Assembly: GCA_034509425.1 (NCBI GenBank)
Contig: JAVTVJ010000033.1
Span: forward strand, 744,001-808,000
DNA from: Eopsaltria australis
Taxonomy: Eukaryota; Chordata; Aves; Passeriformes; Petroicidae
Reading direction: 5' to 3'
Length of the DNA: 64,000 nucleotides
The number at the start of each line of letters is the position of its first letter. The first letter of the stretch is position 1. Made by a program: the position numbers and the translations under genes. The notes beneath the pieces are model-generated. The model saw only the letters and a list, made by a program, of their open reading frames with translations. It searched no databases and was not told where the DNA came from. Of this stretch, positions 38,006 to 51,482 are shown one piece after another.

Positions 38006-39021
38006 TACCAAGTTGATTTTGGACATAAGAATGTGTGAATGTTTTCCTGCCACTTGCAGTCAGTCTCACCCTCTTTCTGCAGGTCTCCCTGCACCACTGC
38101 TGTGATGTTTAGAAAGTCATGTTTTCTTCAGCCAAAGAAGTGGTCTAAGTGAAAAGGATCTCTCTTGGTAGGGGACAGGGAGAAAGAGGTTGTACCTTGG
38201 CAGGAGAGTCCAGAGACAGAGTTTCCACGGATGAGAAAGTAATAGCCTGGGAATATTTACAAAACACAAGGATTTTTCAATGGTCAGCAATATTGCTGAA
38301 ATATGGGGAAAAGCAAATACAAAAATTGAAAAATCACCCAAAGAAAGCGGAGGTATAAGAAGTGCAGATAAAAGAGGAACAAGTGAGCAAAATAGCTCTC
38401 CAACGGCTCTTGCTGTGTATTTTTCAACCTTTAAATGATGGAACTGTTCACTCCTCCTAAATACTAGTGAGAAACATGTTCTGCAGGTGAACCAACAATG
38501 TCACCTGGACAAAAAAACATTAGTTAGGTCCTTTCATTTTTGTATCTATTACCAAATTAACTATTTTGAGACAGAATGTCATGTGTATTAGAAAACTCAC
38601 ATGCTAATTCTTCTTTTTAGGAGGTGTAGTAATTTTTCAGATGACAATTAGGAATACTTTTCCCACCTACTCCACCTCCATTGTAAAAGCAGAATTGCTG
38701 ACACATAACTTATCTATCCTAAAGTCATGCACTACTCTTGAAAAGGAATAGACAGACACAGGCAGAAGGTGCTAAAAGTCAATGACTGCTTTTAGTAAAG
38801 CAAAAGACCCAACAGTCTAAAAGAATTCTGATTTTGCAACACATGCTCCAGGAGCAGTCATACTCAAAAATGTTGCACCTGTGCTGAGGAGAGGCACTTT
38901 AACGGTTGTGGGCAGCTCTTGGACAGAACTAGTAGAGCTGTTTGACCAAAGTGTAAACAGCCATAACCTGCCCAGTCCCATCCTCAACATTCCTGCTGCT
39001 CTCTGCTTCACCAATGGACAC

Positions 39022-39052
39022 CAAGTGACTCTGAGTGTTTCAGAGTCACTTG
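39022..39052. repeat. Perfect 13-bp stem, 5-base loop inverted repeat
   Basis: CAAGTGACTCTGA (39022-39034) is exactly complementary to TCAGAGTCACTTG (39040-39052) with the loop GTGTT. Unlike the AT-rich palindromes in the window it has a mixed-composition stem, so a transcript would fold stably. The stem is too short for a typical microRNA precursor, and pairing does not extend further on either side. Confidence 0.95.
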
Positions 39053-40870
39053 AAAGTCCTCACTGGGTGAGGAAGAGATAGAAAAGGTGGCTTGGGGCTC
39101 ACAGAGCTCTTTGTCTTCCCCTTCCCCATGTACAGGCTCTCAAAATAGTGGAGGGAGTGTCAAGCTACTCACCATACACCTCCTTGGGAAAGATCTGGGC
39201 CATCACAATGACGTGACCTGTCTCCACACTGCCAACAGGCACTTCCTCAGCTCAGCAACAGGTGTATGCCTTCTCACATCACTTTCCCCCTTTTTTCCAT
39301 CTACTGTAGACCTTTGTTTCCTCTTGAAAATTAGAGGCAGGAGCAATGGCCACAGGACAGACTTTGCAGTCAAACATCAATGTACATAAATCCTCCATGA
39401 CAACACCAATATATTACATTCCCTAATATGCTTTCAAGGACTTGATCCTGAATTTGTTAGTGCTCTGCATAAGTTAGTTCATATATCCAGTACCTAGTGC
39501 CCTGTACACAGGTAAAAATTGGATTGGCTTTTTTTTCCCCTCCAATATGATTGGAAAGATATGCTGGGGTAAAAAGTATGGATGCATATTCTTTTTTTCA
39601 GAGGTCACAAAGAAATCTATTAGGTTGCTCTCAGTATTTACTTCCAAAGTAATCTTCCACTTTCTTTACAACAAGGCTGCTACTTTGGTTGCTACACTGT
39701 GTCTGTACTACAATGCTCATTATAATTATAAGATCTTGAAAAATAAATTACAGTTGTATCAGGAGATCAGCAAACTGCTTTTCTAATAGCTTCTGTGTCA
39801 TTTCCATGGATGTACCAAATTTTGACAGAAAAATCTCACATATCATCCTGGTTAGAGAAGCGAGATGCTGATGGCAGTTTATTTACAGAGCAAGAGTGTG
39901 AGGGACACTAGCTTCCTTTTGACCTTGGAATATCAAGATCAAAATACAGACCTTTCTTTTTGGAAGCCTTGATAGACTATTATTCACATCTTAATGTTGA
40001 TCCTGTAGCTCTAGGCTTGCTTATTTAAAGGAAGACTTCATTTTTAAATAAACATGAACCTAACTTATTTGTTGTTCTCTTTTCCCCTCTTCAGGTTCTC
40101 TGGAGAAAAAAAAAAAACCTAACAGTTTTTATCTGCATGTGTTCTAGTTTAGACTGAAAGAGGATGTTACGTCAAACCCATGGGAACTGATAGTTCATTG
40201 GTTGTTTTATTTCATGGAAAAATAAAGCCATTATTTTTATGAGAAGTGTCTAGTCTTGACTTAACTACTCTGTAAATATTTCTTCTCAGTTACAAGCAGA
40301 CATCAGGATTGTTCTCACTGACTAATTTTAGTATTTTAAAGGCAAAGAGATTGGCAGTAAAGTGTGCCTTTGCCTTGCAGTATTTATTCATCTGGATTGA
40401 GGAACCGACAAAAGTACAAAAAACTCTCTTTCAGCTCATACGCATTGTTTTCTCTGGAAATCATGATACGCAGTAAAATAAGGGAGGATGCTGATGTATC
40501 CCTGGATTTGCCCTGGGATTGAAATGAGACAATCAAATCTTAGAGTTCAGAAGTTCCTTGCATCTATCAATAAGAGCCAGCCCATAGATAACTTTAAACC
40601 TCAGTCACCTGGAAATAGAAACTCTGCTTGCAAGATAGTAGACATGGATAATTCTCCCTAACCTTACACGCTGCACAGTGTCTTCCACCATTTAGTTGCT
40701 TCAGAGTGGATGGGTCTCTGTCAATGATTTGGTACAAATCTGAAGATGCCACTACAGATATAACAAATGATTGATGGTAAGATTCAGACTGGATTTGCCA
40801 ACTGCAAACTGAATGAGGGATTGACCTTTAATACTGTTAAATATTGACATGATCTATTTGGCCATAGCTA

Positions 40871-40972
40871 AACCAAACAAAAATGAAAACAAAACAAAAT
40901 AAAAAAACCCAAATAGCACAAACCCAATAAATGAAGACATTTAAAAAACAAAAAGAAAACCAAAATAAGTAA
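40871..40972. repeat. A-rich tract with AAAAC/AAAAT words
   Basis: A low-complexity A-rich stretch with few G or T on the plus strand, similar in style to 3847-3972 and 16940-17109. Confidence 0.7.
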
Positions 40973-41777
40973 AGGCAACCAAAGAAAGAGAGGAAGAACT
41001 TGCTTCATTTATGAAAGACTCAAACCAGAAGTACTGGTGGCAAGAATGACAGATTTGTGAGATTATGGAAGAAGTGGTATGATCTGAATGTGTACAAAAA
41101 CATCTCCCTTTGGGCATTCCATTTTTATGCATGAGCACTATTTTATTTTCAGAAGCAGACAGGTGTCTAATGGAACATTTTAATAATTTCTAAGAATATG
41201 AAACCCACAACTGATAGAAAGTAGAACCTTTTACATAGTTAGCATTGTAAGATGCCAGTAAAATCAATAGAAAATGTGAATTTTAGAAATATAGAAGTGA
41301 CTATGAAAGTATTTGAACAAGATCCCAATGCTAAACAAACTAGGGAAAATAAATCTGTTGCAAATATACACATGAAGAAAAATGTTACCAGTTCAACCAT
41401 CCTCTCCACATGTTTTACTTTTCAAACAAATACCTTACAAACATGCAAAACATACAATTGTGGACTACTAATGGCTCATTTGCAGAACTGTTGTTTCTAT
41501 AGGCCTTTAATGCTGATATCTCACAAAAACCTATATATGAGAAAAACTGCAGTAGCGCTTTTATATTTTTATAAAATTAATGCCTTTCATATAACTCTTC
41601 AAAATAGCAGACTTCTAGTTTTCTACATTATTTTTTACTGTTGTAAGGAAACCAGATATATCTGATAAATGACTGATGAGCAGCAGAAGCTTGCACAAAT
41701 GGGATGATCATAATATTAGGCTCTGAGAGAGGGTGTGATGCAATGTAGCACCAGAAACTTCCCATTTTCCTTTTTTG

Positions 41778-41865
41778 TCCAGACTGAGCAACTTCAGCTC
41801 CCTGAGTCACTCCTTGTAAGACTTCTCTAGACCCTTGACCAACTTCTTTGTTCTTCTATGAATGA
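41778..41865 (-). mobile_element. CR1 LINE, short internal fragment, reverse
   Basis: The plus strand shows the reverse complement of a CR1 segment near the end of ORF2: CCAGACTGAGCAACTTCAGC near 41779, then CCTTGTAAGACTTCTCTAGA near 41812, then CCCTTGACCAACTTCTTTG and TTCTTCTATGAATG. In intact CR1 this encodes the Leu-rich, RLRGDLI-like stretch of the ORF2 tail. Under 100 bases remain. The reverse CR1 tail 0.9 kb downstream is a separate insertion, because its internal end points away from this one. Confidence 0.8.
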
Positions 41866-42796
41866 GTGCATATGTTTGACAAGTTAAAAAGAAGTATGTG
41901 TTTTACAGACAAGCTTTGTGCCAGATCAGTGCCTCATTTTGCATTACTACTCCTTATGAAATAAAAGGTCTGTGATTTTCTTAAAAATTATTTTAAAAAT
42001 ACTTATTAGCTTTAAAACCCTGAAAATGAAAAAAACAAAACACTGCTTTATTATAGCAAAACCTTCAACTTATAAAATCTGATACTAGAGATATCACCAG
42101 AGAAATTATACCACAAAATTGATGTGATTCTAGTACAGGTATCTGTTTTTTTCATTTATTTCCTTCAGTAAGCAAACTCTTAGGTCACATAGTTTGATAA
42201 AGTTAGGATTCAGTTTGGTTCTGTATAAAATTAAGTTTCACTCCACAGTTGTTTGTGATTCACCAACAAATTATTTTAAACTATTTATTCTTGTCATACT
42301 TACATAGAAATTGGCACAATGTATGTAATTCATGAACAAAGGTTGTGACTGAGAGACTTTTCTGGTTGACAATGTGTTAGAAATAGCCCCAAAATGCAAG
42401 TGGATGGAATGAGAAGGGCAAACCTTATTCCCTTTTTATATCCATATGTGCCTCATTCTTCTTGGTTTTCTCTGTGTGTTAGAGCAGCCTGTTAATAATT
42501 GGTTTTCGTTTCCTCTCACACAAAGCAAGGTTTTAGGTTAAGCCATTGGACTTGCCACAAAAATGTCTGATTGATGTCCCTTGAAGTCAAATGCCTTCTT
42601 CTCACATCATAACCAAGCACAAAACAGAAAAGTGAAAAAAGAGAATTCAATGTCTTTCTTCTTTGCAAGGATTCTTATTCATTTATATTTCCAAGATATC
42701 TCTTGTCACTTTTAAGAGTTTGGCTACTGCAAAACTAAGCTCCCATCAGTTACCAGGTAGTTGTGGTTATGTATTGCCTGGAAAAAATTGTCATGT
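41866..42796. other. AT-rich unique DNA between two CR1 fragments
   Basis: No gene or repeat recognised. A plus-strand frame starting at 42663 runs into the CR1 fragment and is not coding. Confidence 0.55.
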
Positions 42797-43115
42797 TCAT
42801 AGAATCCTAGAAGCAGAGACTGGTCTGAGTTGGAAGAGACTTTTAAAGATCCTCAAGTTCCAACCCTTCCTCCATGATCAGGGACACCTTCCAAAACACC
42901 AAGTAATTCATAGGCCCACCAAACCTGGGCTTAAACTCTTTCAGGGATAAGCCATCCATACCTTCTCTGGACAACCTGTTCTTGTGCCTCACCACCCTCA
43001 CAGTAAAGAATTTTTTGTAATATCTAATCTATACCTACTGTCTTTCACTTTAAAGCCATTACCCCACATCCTATCACTACATGCCCCTGCAAAGTATCTC
43101 TCTCCAGTCTCAGAC
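42797..43115 (-). mobile_element. CR1 LINE, 3' end, reverse; best-preserved copy in the window
   Basis: The 3' terminus of the element is at the left edge: TCATAGAATCCTAGAAG is the reverse complement of the CR1 tail repeat (ATTCTATGA). Reading right, the plus strand continues GAGTTGGAAGAGACTTTTAA, TCCAACCCTTCCTCCATGAT, GGGACACCTTCC, CTTTCAGGGATAAGCCATCC, CTCTGGACAACCTGTTCTTG, TGCCTCACCACCCTCACAGT, AAAGAATTTTTTGTAATATC and CATCCTATCACTACATGCCC, all standard CR1 3' sequence in order. It is 5'-truncated at about 43115. Its relatively low divergence makes it the youngest CR1 seen here. Several chance frames cross it (42663-42950, 42984-43172). Confidence 0.95.
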
Positions 43116-44088
43116 TGTTCCCACCAATCAGGGAAGAAGGACATATTCTTTTCATATTTCCCTAGCGATTAACTATTACATGTGATATAATATTTCTACT
43201 ACTGCTTGTGATGTAACATTTGCTCCAAAATAAATTTTCAAGTTCAAAGACCATCATATGAATGCAATGGCTTGGTAGGATTATGCATCTAGCAAGTATC
43301 AATCTTACTGCACTGTTTTCCCATACAGTAAGCTTTGTATATGTATATTTAAACAAATGCACACACATATACAAACAGATACAAGCATAGTATGCATATT
43401 AATTACAAATATTCTATTGTCTATACTATGATTGAGGGGGAAAAAAAAGAATAAAAACTTCACAGACTAGGACAGCTTCAATTATCAGTTTACAAAATGT
43501 GAAAAGTGCAGCTCTGTCACCAGTTGAGCAGGGCCTTAAAGATCCTAAGGATCAGGTTTGTCCACTGGATGGTTTCTAAGGTTTAGATTGTATTTGGCAT
43601 TTTAGCAATCAGAAATCGATCCCTAACACTCTTTCCAGCATGTTTTGGACTGGAAGTCTCAAGCTGCTGCAAATAACAGAGATGTATCGGCAGAGCTACT
43701 TGGGGAAGTCTGTATAGTCTCTTTCTTCCCTGTACCTGGCCCAGTAAGGCTATTACTGCCTATTGATTCCTTTCATAAGCAGTACATTTCATCAAAATCA
43801 TCCTCACGCATGAAATTGGTACAACACATAAGGAACATTTATTGTGCAGTCTATTATTGTCCCAGCTCAGTGAACCATCAAGAATGAAGTGAATCACTGA
43901 AGCAAAGCAAGTTGAACTACAAAGTCCTGAAATTAGTAAAAAATGAAAGCATGTTTAGGCTGAGGGATTTTTATATAATTTTTCTAAAAATCCTCTCTTT
44001 TGTGATGCGTCTAACAGGAAGTAATTTTTCCACATTTTCCTCACTTTTGCCTTACCTTCATATTTCAACTTCTGCAGTGCTCGCACAT
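43116..44088. other. AT-rich unique DNA, no gene recognised
   Basis: No gene recognised. A minus-strand AATAAA (43843-43838) lies downstream of the long minus-strand frame at 44613-44089, but this hexamer is frequent in DNA of this composition. A 61-codon minus-strand frame (43955-44140) is Lys-rich and unrecognised. Confidence 0.5.
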
Positions 44089-44613
44089 TTAGGACCTTCT
44101 CCAAATCCTGTTGCAGAGTGTCTGCTCTGTTTTGATGCATGCAGTGTGGCAGAACAGATTCTCTTGATTAGCAAGAAGAGGTGGGATGGGCCATGGCTTG
44201 GCTATGTTCACTTTGGGGAATTGGCTACCATGGCAGTGTGGAGGTAGGAGGATCCAGGAAGAAGAGAGGTCTCTCCATGAGGTTTGCCAGGGAAAGGCAC
44301 TGGCAGTCAGGGCTGTCTCACTTTCCCAGGCAGTACCATGGCATCTGGGGAGTAAGGGCAGCCCCAGTTCTGGGAATTGTGCACCTTCATGAGGACGGGG
44401 ACAGACTGAAGCCAGGCTAGGACGTGGGCCTTCTGCTGGGGCATCAGGCCAGTGGAAGAGCAAAGCAATGGCTGTGACATGGCAGGGGTGGGAATTAAGG
44501 TGGACACTGTGCATAGAAGCTTCAGCTTGAAAGCATCTCTCACAGCTGGAGTAGGAGCCCCTCTGAGGCTCCCTAGCAGAGATACATGAGAAAGTTAGTG
44601 AAACTCCTTCCAT
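44089..44613 (-). other. Longest reading frame in the window (174 codons), not recognised
   Basis: A minus-strand frame of 174 codons, the longest in the window, sits in an isolated GC-rich block (the 60 bases from 44341 are about 60% G+C). The ATG has a G at -3 and a G at +4, which is a favourable initiation context. The predicted protein is rich in Ser, Pro, His, Cys, Leu and Trp, with no domain, signal peptide or repeat I can name. Overlapping frames of 68-79 codons also stay open in this block on both strands, so local GC content alone may explain its length. Equally plausible: chance frame, non-coding RNA exon, or an unrecognised old repeat. I do not call it a gene. Confidence 0.25.
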
Positions 44614-47600
44614 TGCTCTATTTGGAGGTGACCAGCAACACTCTCTTTAGCTTGGTGCTGAACCCAAACATTTGTGCCCTGGGGAGGAGGGGACTCAGGG
44701 GCATGACACTGACCCACATTTCTAGCAAAATTAAATCATCATGTTTTTACAAGTAGGCTGACCACAGAGCAGCTGAAATCAGAAATTCCACACGATCAAA
44801 TGAGTTTAAGTTGACTGCAGCCTGTAATGGCAGCATTAAAGAAAAAAACCTTCCAAAGCAGTAAAAGCTTAAATAATATATGAACTCCACAGCATCAAAT
44901 ATGTAAATATATAAAACTCTATTTAGCACTCACCATGAGCTAATTTAGTACAATTTACCATAAAGCTGATAAACAAGGTCAAAAGTAATTTGCGAAGGAC
45001 TTGAGTGTAGGCTGCAAGCCATTTATATGGCTGGAAAGGTAAAGCAAAATGCCTGAGGTAGTAGATGTAGCTGTCAGACCAGAAGAAGATCCCATGTGAA
45101 ATGAGATAAACAAATGATCTCTGGCATGGTGAAAGAAGTATTTAGAGGAGGCAGTAGGTGTGCTTGCTATACTTTGACCAAGGATGAGAAAGGCAGAAGG
45201 ATTTTTCTAAGCAGATGCCCACTTTCTCACTTTCAGTGCTGAAAATAATGTGTGCATGCCAGGAATTTCTTATGCATTATAAACAGGAAAAAGGTACTTA
45301 TATTAATTGCAAAAAGCTCTGAGGTAGGGTTTAAGTCCCAAGGGCTGTACATGTAGAATAGTAGTACAGAAACTGTGAGTGTCAAAAAGACAAATATGTT
45401 GAGAAAAAAATCTGAATTTAGGGTATTTTGTCTAAGATGGAACCGAAAGTATCATATATGCAATCTGGAGATGCCACAGATGAACTCAAAAAATTGAAGC
45501 TGAACACACGGCAAAAAGGCCATGAAGAACATTGTAAAAAAACCCTCCATCAGTAACATCAGGAAAGAAAAAGGGAAAAATCATCCTCTGTGTGGCAATC
45601 TGAATCAAAAGCAATCAGGAAATGCAAGCACTTGCCAATCAGTAAAGTGCGGTTGAACAGTGAAAAGGAACTTCTGACAGGTAAATGCTTCAGCCTCATC
45701 TACAAGGACTTACTAACCTCACATCAAGCTCTTCCACCCTTCCTCAATGCTGAGCATCACTCTCCACTACAAATAAAGCATGACTCTTTGTAGGTCAGAG
45801 TGGCAGGATGGGAATCTGAATGATTTGTGACGCTGAAACAAAGAGCACTTTATGCTAGTCACTGGTGGAAATACTGTTCAAGTAATCATGGTTTGTTACA
45901 AGAAAAATCAGGTGAGATGACATTGATATGATTTAAATGTAAGCTTTTCAAAGTTAGATGCCTATTGTTAGTGACTTACTGCAGGTGTCTTCAGAGATGA
46001 TACAGAAAAGCTGGCATCTCCAGTGGGTGATTCTTTCACCTACTTTAGACACTGGTGTTAGAGCAGATTTATGATAATGCCAATTCCTCTCCATTGACTC
46101 TAGAAAGAAACTGCATGATGACTGTAGACTAAAATTAATGGCTTTTAGATGCTCAAAACTTAGTGAGATGAATCCTTCATTAGATTAACAAATTAAAAGG
46201 ATAGGAATTTTGTTCTGCCCCTCTGCACATAAAGAGAGTTAAGACTTTTCTTTTTCTACGTGTCCTTTCAAAGCTTTCTTCTTACTTTCCTTTGAGAAGG
46301 GGAGTGGGCAGAGGAAGGATGGGAATTCCATTTCTCACATGGATTAAGATACTTTACATGTGACCGCAACATTGTTCCTAACCATATTGCTCATTCAGGA
46401 GTCATCTTTTGTTCGGCTTGCATAATTTAATAGTGTTAATGGAAAACTGTCTAGATGTTTAAATGCATATATTTTTATATCTGTCTGCAAGTTATCTATA
46501 GTAATGTTTCTAATTGCATTATCAATTTAGGGCAAATCTGACAATGGTTTTCTCTTTTATTTATTTAGCTTAAAAAATAAATAAAACTAGAATTCAATTC
46601 CGTGCTGCAAGATGGATTGGCCCTGGCTTGTATATACAGTGTTAATAAAGAACCTTATCAAGAGCATATCTGTTCAGCAGGGAGATCTAGCTGGAGCAAT
46701 GCAAACCAGAGCCTTGGGAGAGCTAATATTTAACTAATCAGTGATCCAATACTAGAACTTATTCCCAGAAGCTTCTTTTAATTACAAGTATAGACCCGAA
46801 GTTCCTACTGGTTTTATGAACCAAAGCATCTGTTGGAGGAGAGACCTAAATAAGTGCTTTTAGTGACAGAAAACTTCTATTCCTAACTTTAAAAGCAGGA
46901 AAGTGGCAGGATATAAGCCTTCAAATATTCTGTTTCTTATAGTAATGCTTGGTTTATTTGTTGACTGATCATGTTTTCTGCACACATCTTAGGCTTATTT
47001 GGTTTATTAGCCTTTCTCACATTCAGTGAAAGACTAATAAAAAATAAATATGCTCTGGTAGTAATGTGGTGTAACTTTATTTGCATCTCACATTTTTGTT
47101 CACATTGAGATGTGTTTTATCTGAATAACCCCTAAGATTTCAAATGGGACAAACTGTTTTGAAGTAACATAATTTTTATTCACAGATGTCAAAATATTTT
47201 TCAAGGGGTAAAATCGTTGTCATTTTGGCTAGACTTTTCACACTGAGAGCTTATGTGACTTGTCCAGAGTCAGTAATACCATAAACAATGTCAATGGCCT
47301 CTCAGTAAAAATAAATCCACTTGAAGAAACACACTGGAGTCCAGATGATCTATTCAGTGAGTGTTTGCTCTACATTAGAAATGCCAGGAGTGGCCTGCTA
47401 TGTGTGTGTCTAAGAATACATCTGTGAATGTGTATGAATGCTGTATAGTACAGTACTAAATATTATGCATGCATTAAATCAATTGCCATCTTGGAAGTAA
47501 TTTCAGATAGACATACATTGAAACCTTGTTGTGGATCTGAGACCACAGTGGGTTTTGTTGAAACCCTTAGTGTGTGCTGCATACAGAGGGTTTTTTTGTA

Positions 47601-50600
47601 GCTTAATGTGCTAGTTTCTGCTAAAGCTTCTTACAAAACAAAGAATCAAGCCAGAAATGCCTAGGGAGAGGAACAACAGCCAGAAGGTGAGACAAAGACA
47701 GAACATGAGAAGTAATCTCAGTTGGCAGGTCCAGCCAGCCACAACAGAGTGATAGTGTGGGAATTTGTTGGGAGAGATTTTCAGGACACCGCTGTCCACA
47801 CACAATCCAGGGTACACATTATCCAGTTCATAGCACAGCCTTCTATATTACTGCTACTCTCAAATGCCTGTGCATAGCAGAAATAGTTTGCCCTCACATC
47901 ATTTGTTGTTCTGTCTAAACCGTAGCCAGCCATTTTTATGCACTTAAAATTGGCTGAAAGGACTGTGCTTTTAAACATTTTCAAAATGGTAAATAAATCT
48001 AACAATCTAGTTAGTGGTATAAGTCATCACCATTTGGCCAACCTCAGCTTCCAAGAATGAGAGGGTAGATGTTCTCACAGAAATATTTTCATTTGTCTTA
48101 TGCTTGACTGTATAAAAAGCAAAGCAAAATGAGTGAGGAGTAACAACAGATTTACAGAAGTGAATGTTGTGCATGTGCTATTGTTCAGAATTCCAGAAAG
48201 CTACTTCTGCACCAAACTGGACTTGGATCTACTTCAATTTGCAGAAGTATATGTGCTTATTCTGTGCCCTTTGGCCCACCACCTAAAGGCGGTTTGGGAG
48301 TCTAAATGCATTGAAAGAAATGGAAGCTAGGTGCACAAATACCTTTTAGAACCTAGCCTTGTCTAATTACATCCTACAAAAATTCTGAAGTTATAACCAT
48401 CCTAGAGAATTGAACAATGCCAGGCAGCATTCGCAGGTACTGAAAGAGTTTATACTGTTAAATTTTTGAGGTAGCTGCCAGCATGATTTTATCTTGTGCC
48501 AAAGGATTCTTGGCTGCGGCTCATTGGTTTGCATGGAAGTGGAATCACTCCCAGTATGTAGTTTGGATACGTGCACCTTGTTCTGTTGTGCAATAGTTTG
48601 TTAGAGGGGACATAGGGTCTTTTAAGCCAATTGTCCACAGTGCCAGAAAATAGTCCTGCACATGTTACATAGACACAGTCTGAATGGCTCTGGGAGAGGT
48701 TAAAAAGCAGAGCTGAAGGCTTAGGGTTGCCTTTGAAATGGAGGAATTTCCTGAGGATTAGAAAATTCACAGCGTTACTCAACAGGAAATCAGGAAAGAC
48801 AGGAAAGCAAAAAAGACAGACTGGGAAAAATCATGTGCACCCCATATTAAATCTTTTGTGGCAAAATACAAATCCACTCAAATTCATTGTTAGTTTACAG
48901 ATACTTGGGTGATAACAGTAAAAGAGTATGTGCCTTTCAGGAGGGCATTAAAACATGATCATATATTTTGGCAATGTCAAGGTTAGGGGGAATATCACAC
49001 AGTACTGTGAATGGCAAAATCTTACCAGCTAAAAATAAGTTGCACTGCTGAATCTTGACTACTCTGTGTATAAATATAGTGATACACTATAGAAAAAATA
49101 TTTAATAGTAATTCATATTGTCCCTAACAATAAAATCCCCAAATGAATTTAAAATACAGGCCATATTGGTTTGAATTTTTGCTCCTGGTATTTCAGTCCT
49201 AACACAGACTCTTTTAAAACCTGTTCTTTACTCTTGAAATACTCTGAAGCATATACACCCTCTGTGGTTTTTCTAGGACTTTTATGGCATGTTCTTTTGT
49301 ATTGCTTTGATTATTTGTTGTACGCTGAGCAGAAAATTAGTTTCGGATGTATGCAACTGATTTTACTGAGATTGTTTAACTAGTTCGTTTTTATCTCTTT
49401 TATAATATTGCACATAGAATAAATACATAATAGTATGTTTATTGCCAGATTTACTTATCTTATTTTGTTTTGTTTTGGTTGGTAGGTTAACATTTTTTTC
49501 CGATGATAATTTTTTTTGAGTGTACTGAAGAAATAGTGGATAAAATCTTGTGTTGAATAGGTTAGAATATTTTCTATTTTGCATCCTTGGTGCAGGTAGA
49601 AATTTCTAGACCAATGAATCTGGGAAATATTGATTTCTACTACAACATTCCCCCAGTTTTTTTTTCTTTTTTCTCAGATTTTACGAAATTAAAGGCATGA
49701 TACCAGATATTTCATTTATGTTTCATCCTTGTATAAAGCCAGTTTTTTTCTGTAATAATCCATCAATAAGCATAATTTCACAATAAAACATTTTACATGG
49801 GCATTGTGCTTTAAAAACAGGTTTTAAAGGTCTTGGGGAAAAAAAACATAGAAAGAAAGTAAAAAAACCAAGACTTTCTGCTTTTTCATTCGGGAAAGAG
49901 CTCACAAGACTGAGATCTCTGCCAAAGAAATTCAAGGATCCTCTAAATGCTGTTTTAAGAAAATACTTCTACCTGCTATGATTTCAAGAGTTCCAAGTAT
50001 TATTCCAGTTTTTCAAAATATATCTGTTTTATTATTAACTTTTTAAGAACATGTTGCCTTACAAGTTTTTTTTACTATGTGTTTTTAACAGAAAAAAAAA
50101 TCTTTTTAAATTCAAGTAGATTTGCCTACTTCTACAGTAATATTCCTTCCATGACTAGAGTCACATTTCACCAAGACCAATGCATTTCTGGAAAGCTTAT
50201 TAAATCTCTTTAATAAGGGTGTTTAAACATGAGAGGCATCATGGTTTTCCTTCTTCTTTAGTATGCTTTTCCACGCAAGGGTATTCACAGAACATATATT
50301 TTTCTTCAAAAGGACTGCTTTTATTATGATTTAAAAGGAAAGGTCTCTCCCTAACCATTCACAATGTTTTAAGGCCATTTTGACAGAGTTTATAAAACAC
50401 TCCAACAGGTCAAACATTTCTATGATACAGCCCCTCTTCCTTGCTCAGGTAAAGACTATTTGGTAAATACACAGCTAAAATTAGGTTGCACTGTAAACTA
50501 AATTGATGACACTTCTGTATCCTGTTCTGCACCCTGTTCTTATTTCTGTTCTTATTTGGCTCCAGTCACTTTATCTTTTATATTTATAAACATATTCATG

Positions 50601-51482
50601 AGGAAGGAGTTTATCCCTTTGTGGTAACTGGCTTTACAAAGTGTTTCCTCCATTAGCTGTTGTAGGAATTTATTAGCTACTCCACCACTTATGTGGTGTA
50701 GTGTGCTTGACAAATTTTTCATTGTTTTCTATCTTTTGTCAAGAATATGAAACAATCAAGGATACCAATGTTAAAAAAAAGAAAATACACTTTTATGTCC
50801 AACTACTATTCTCCAGATCCCAGGAAAAGTCATTTAACTTTCTGTGTTTAATGTGGCGATGACCCAGGAGCTTAGTGAGCCTGGCAGCCTTGGCAGGCAT
50901 TCTTGACAGCTTGTCAAGCCTGAGGCTATTGCATGTTGTCTTTCCTCTCAATAATTAATAATTAATTAGAACCCATGATTTTTTAATGATGGACTGATTT
51001 AAATGTACTGGTTTTCAGGGGGTTGTATTTTTTTTAAAACGTTCATTTTTTGAAAGCAAGAGAGACACTAAGAGGAATGATGTACATGCCTTCAAACAAG
51101 TCAGACAAAATCACTGGAGGAATAAAGGCCTACCATACACATACATTTATCTGTGTATATAAAGATACATTTGCACATAAGGCATTTAGTCCCTACTGGC
51201 CAAACACTGACTAAACACCTTTTTGCAAGCCCAGAAAATCAAACACTGCCTGAAGCACCTCATTTATGGATTTACCATGCGCACAAAGCACAAGTCCCAA
51301 GGCTGTATTTTTTTTTGTCTTAATCAGTTGATATGTTCTGTGGAAATGTAGGAAAATTATGGCCTTAACTTTCAAAGACACTACAAGGAGCCATAGAGCA
51401 GACAAGGGAGAAGAAAAAGATGCCATTGTTGATTGATGTGAATTCAGTTTTCTCCTGTTATACTTCATTTCCATTTATATTA
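44614..51482. other. AT-rich unique DNA, no gene recognised
   Basis: No gene or transposon recognised. Frames reach 97 codons (minus strand 48489-48782) without family similarity. The stretch 46590-46860 is of somewhat higher sequence complexity than its surroundings and might be conserved non-coding DNA, but that cannot be judged from one sequence. Confidence 0.5.

Larger units (their letters stand above)
38006..41777. other. AT-rich unique DNA with a hairpin and an A-rich tract
   Basis: No gene recognised. It contains the perfect hairpin at 39022-39052 and an A-rich, C-containing tract at about 40871-40972. The longest frame is 137 codons on the plus strand (41252-41665); its predicted peptide is rich in K, N and I as expected for AT-rich non-coding DNA and matches nothing I know. 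Confidence 0.5.

Noticed and set aside
41252..41665. 137-codon plus-strand frame
   Set aside because: No similarity I recognise, Lys/Asn/Ile-rich as expected for AT-rich non-coding DNA, and no splice or regulatory support.
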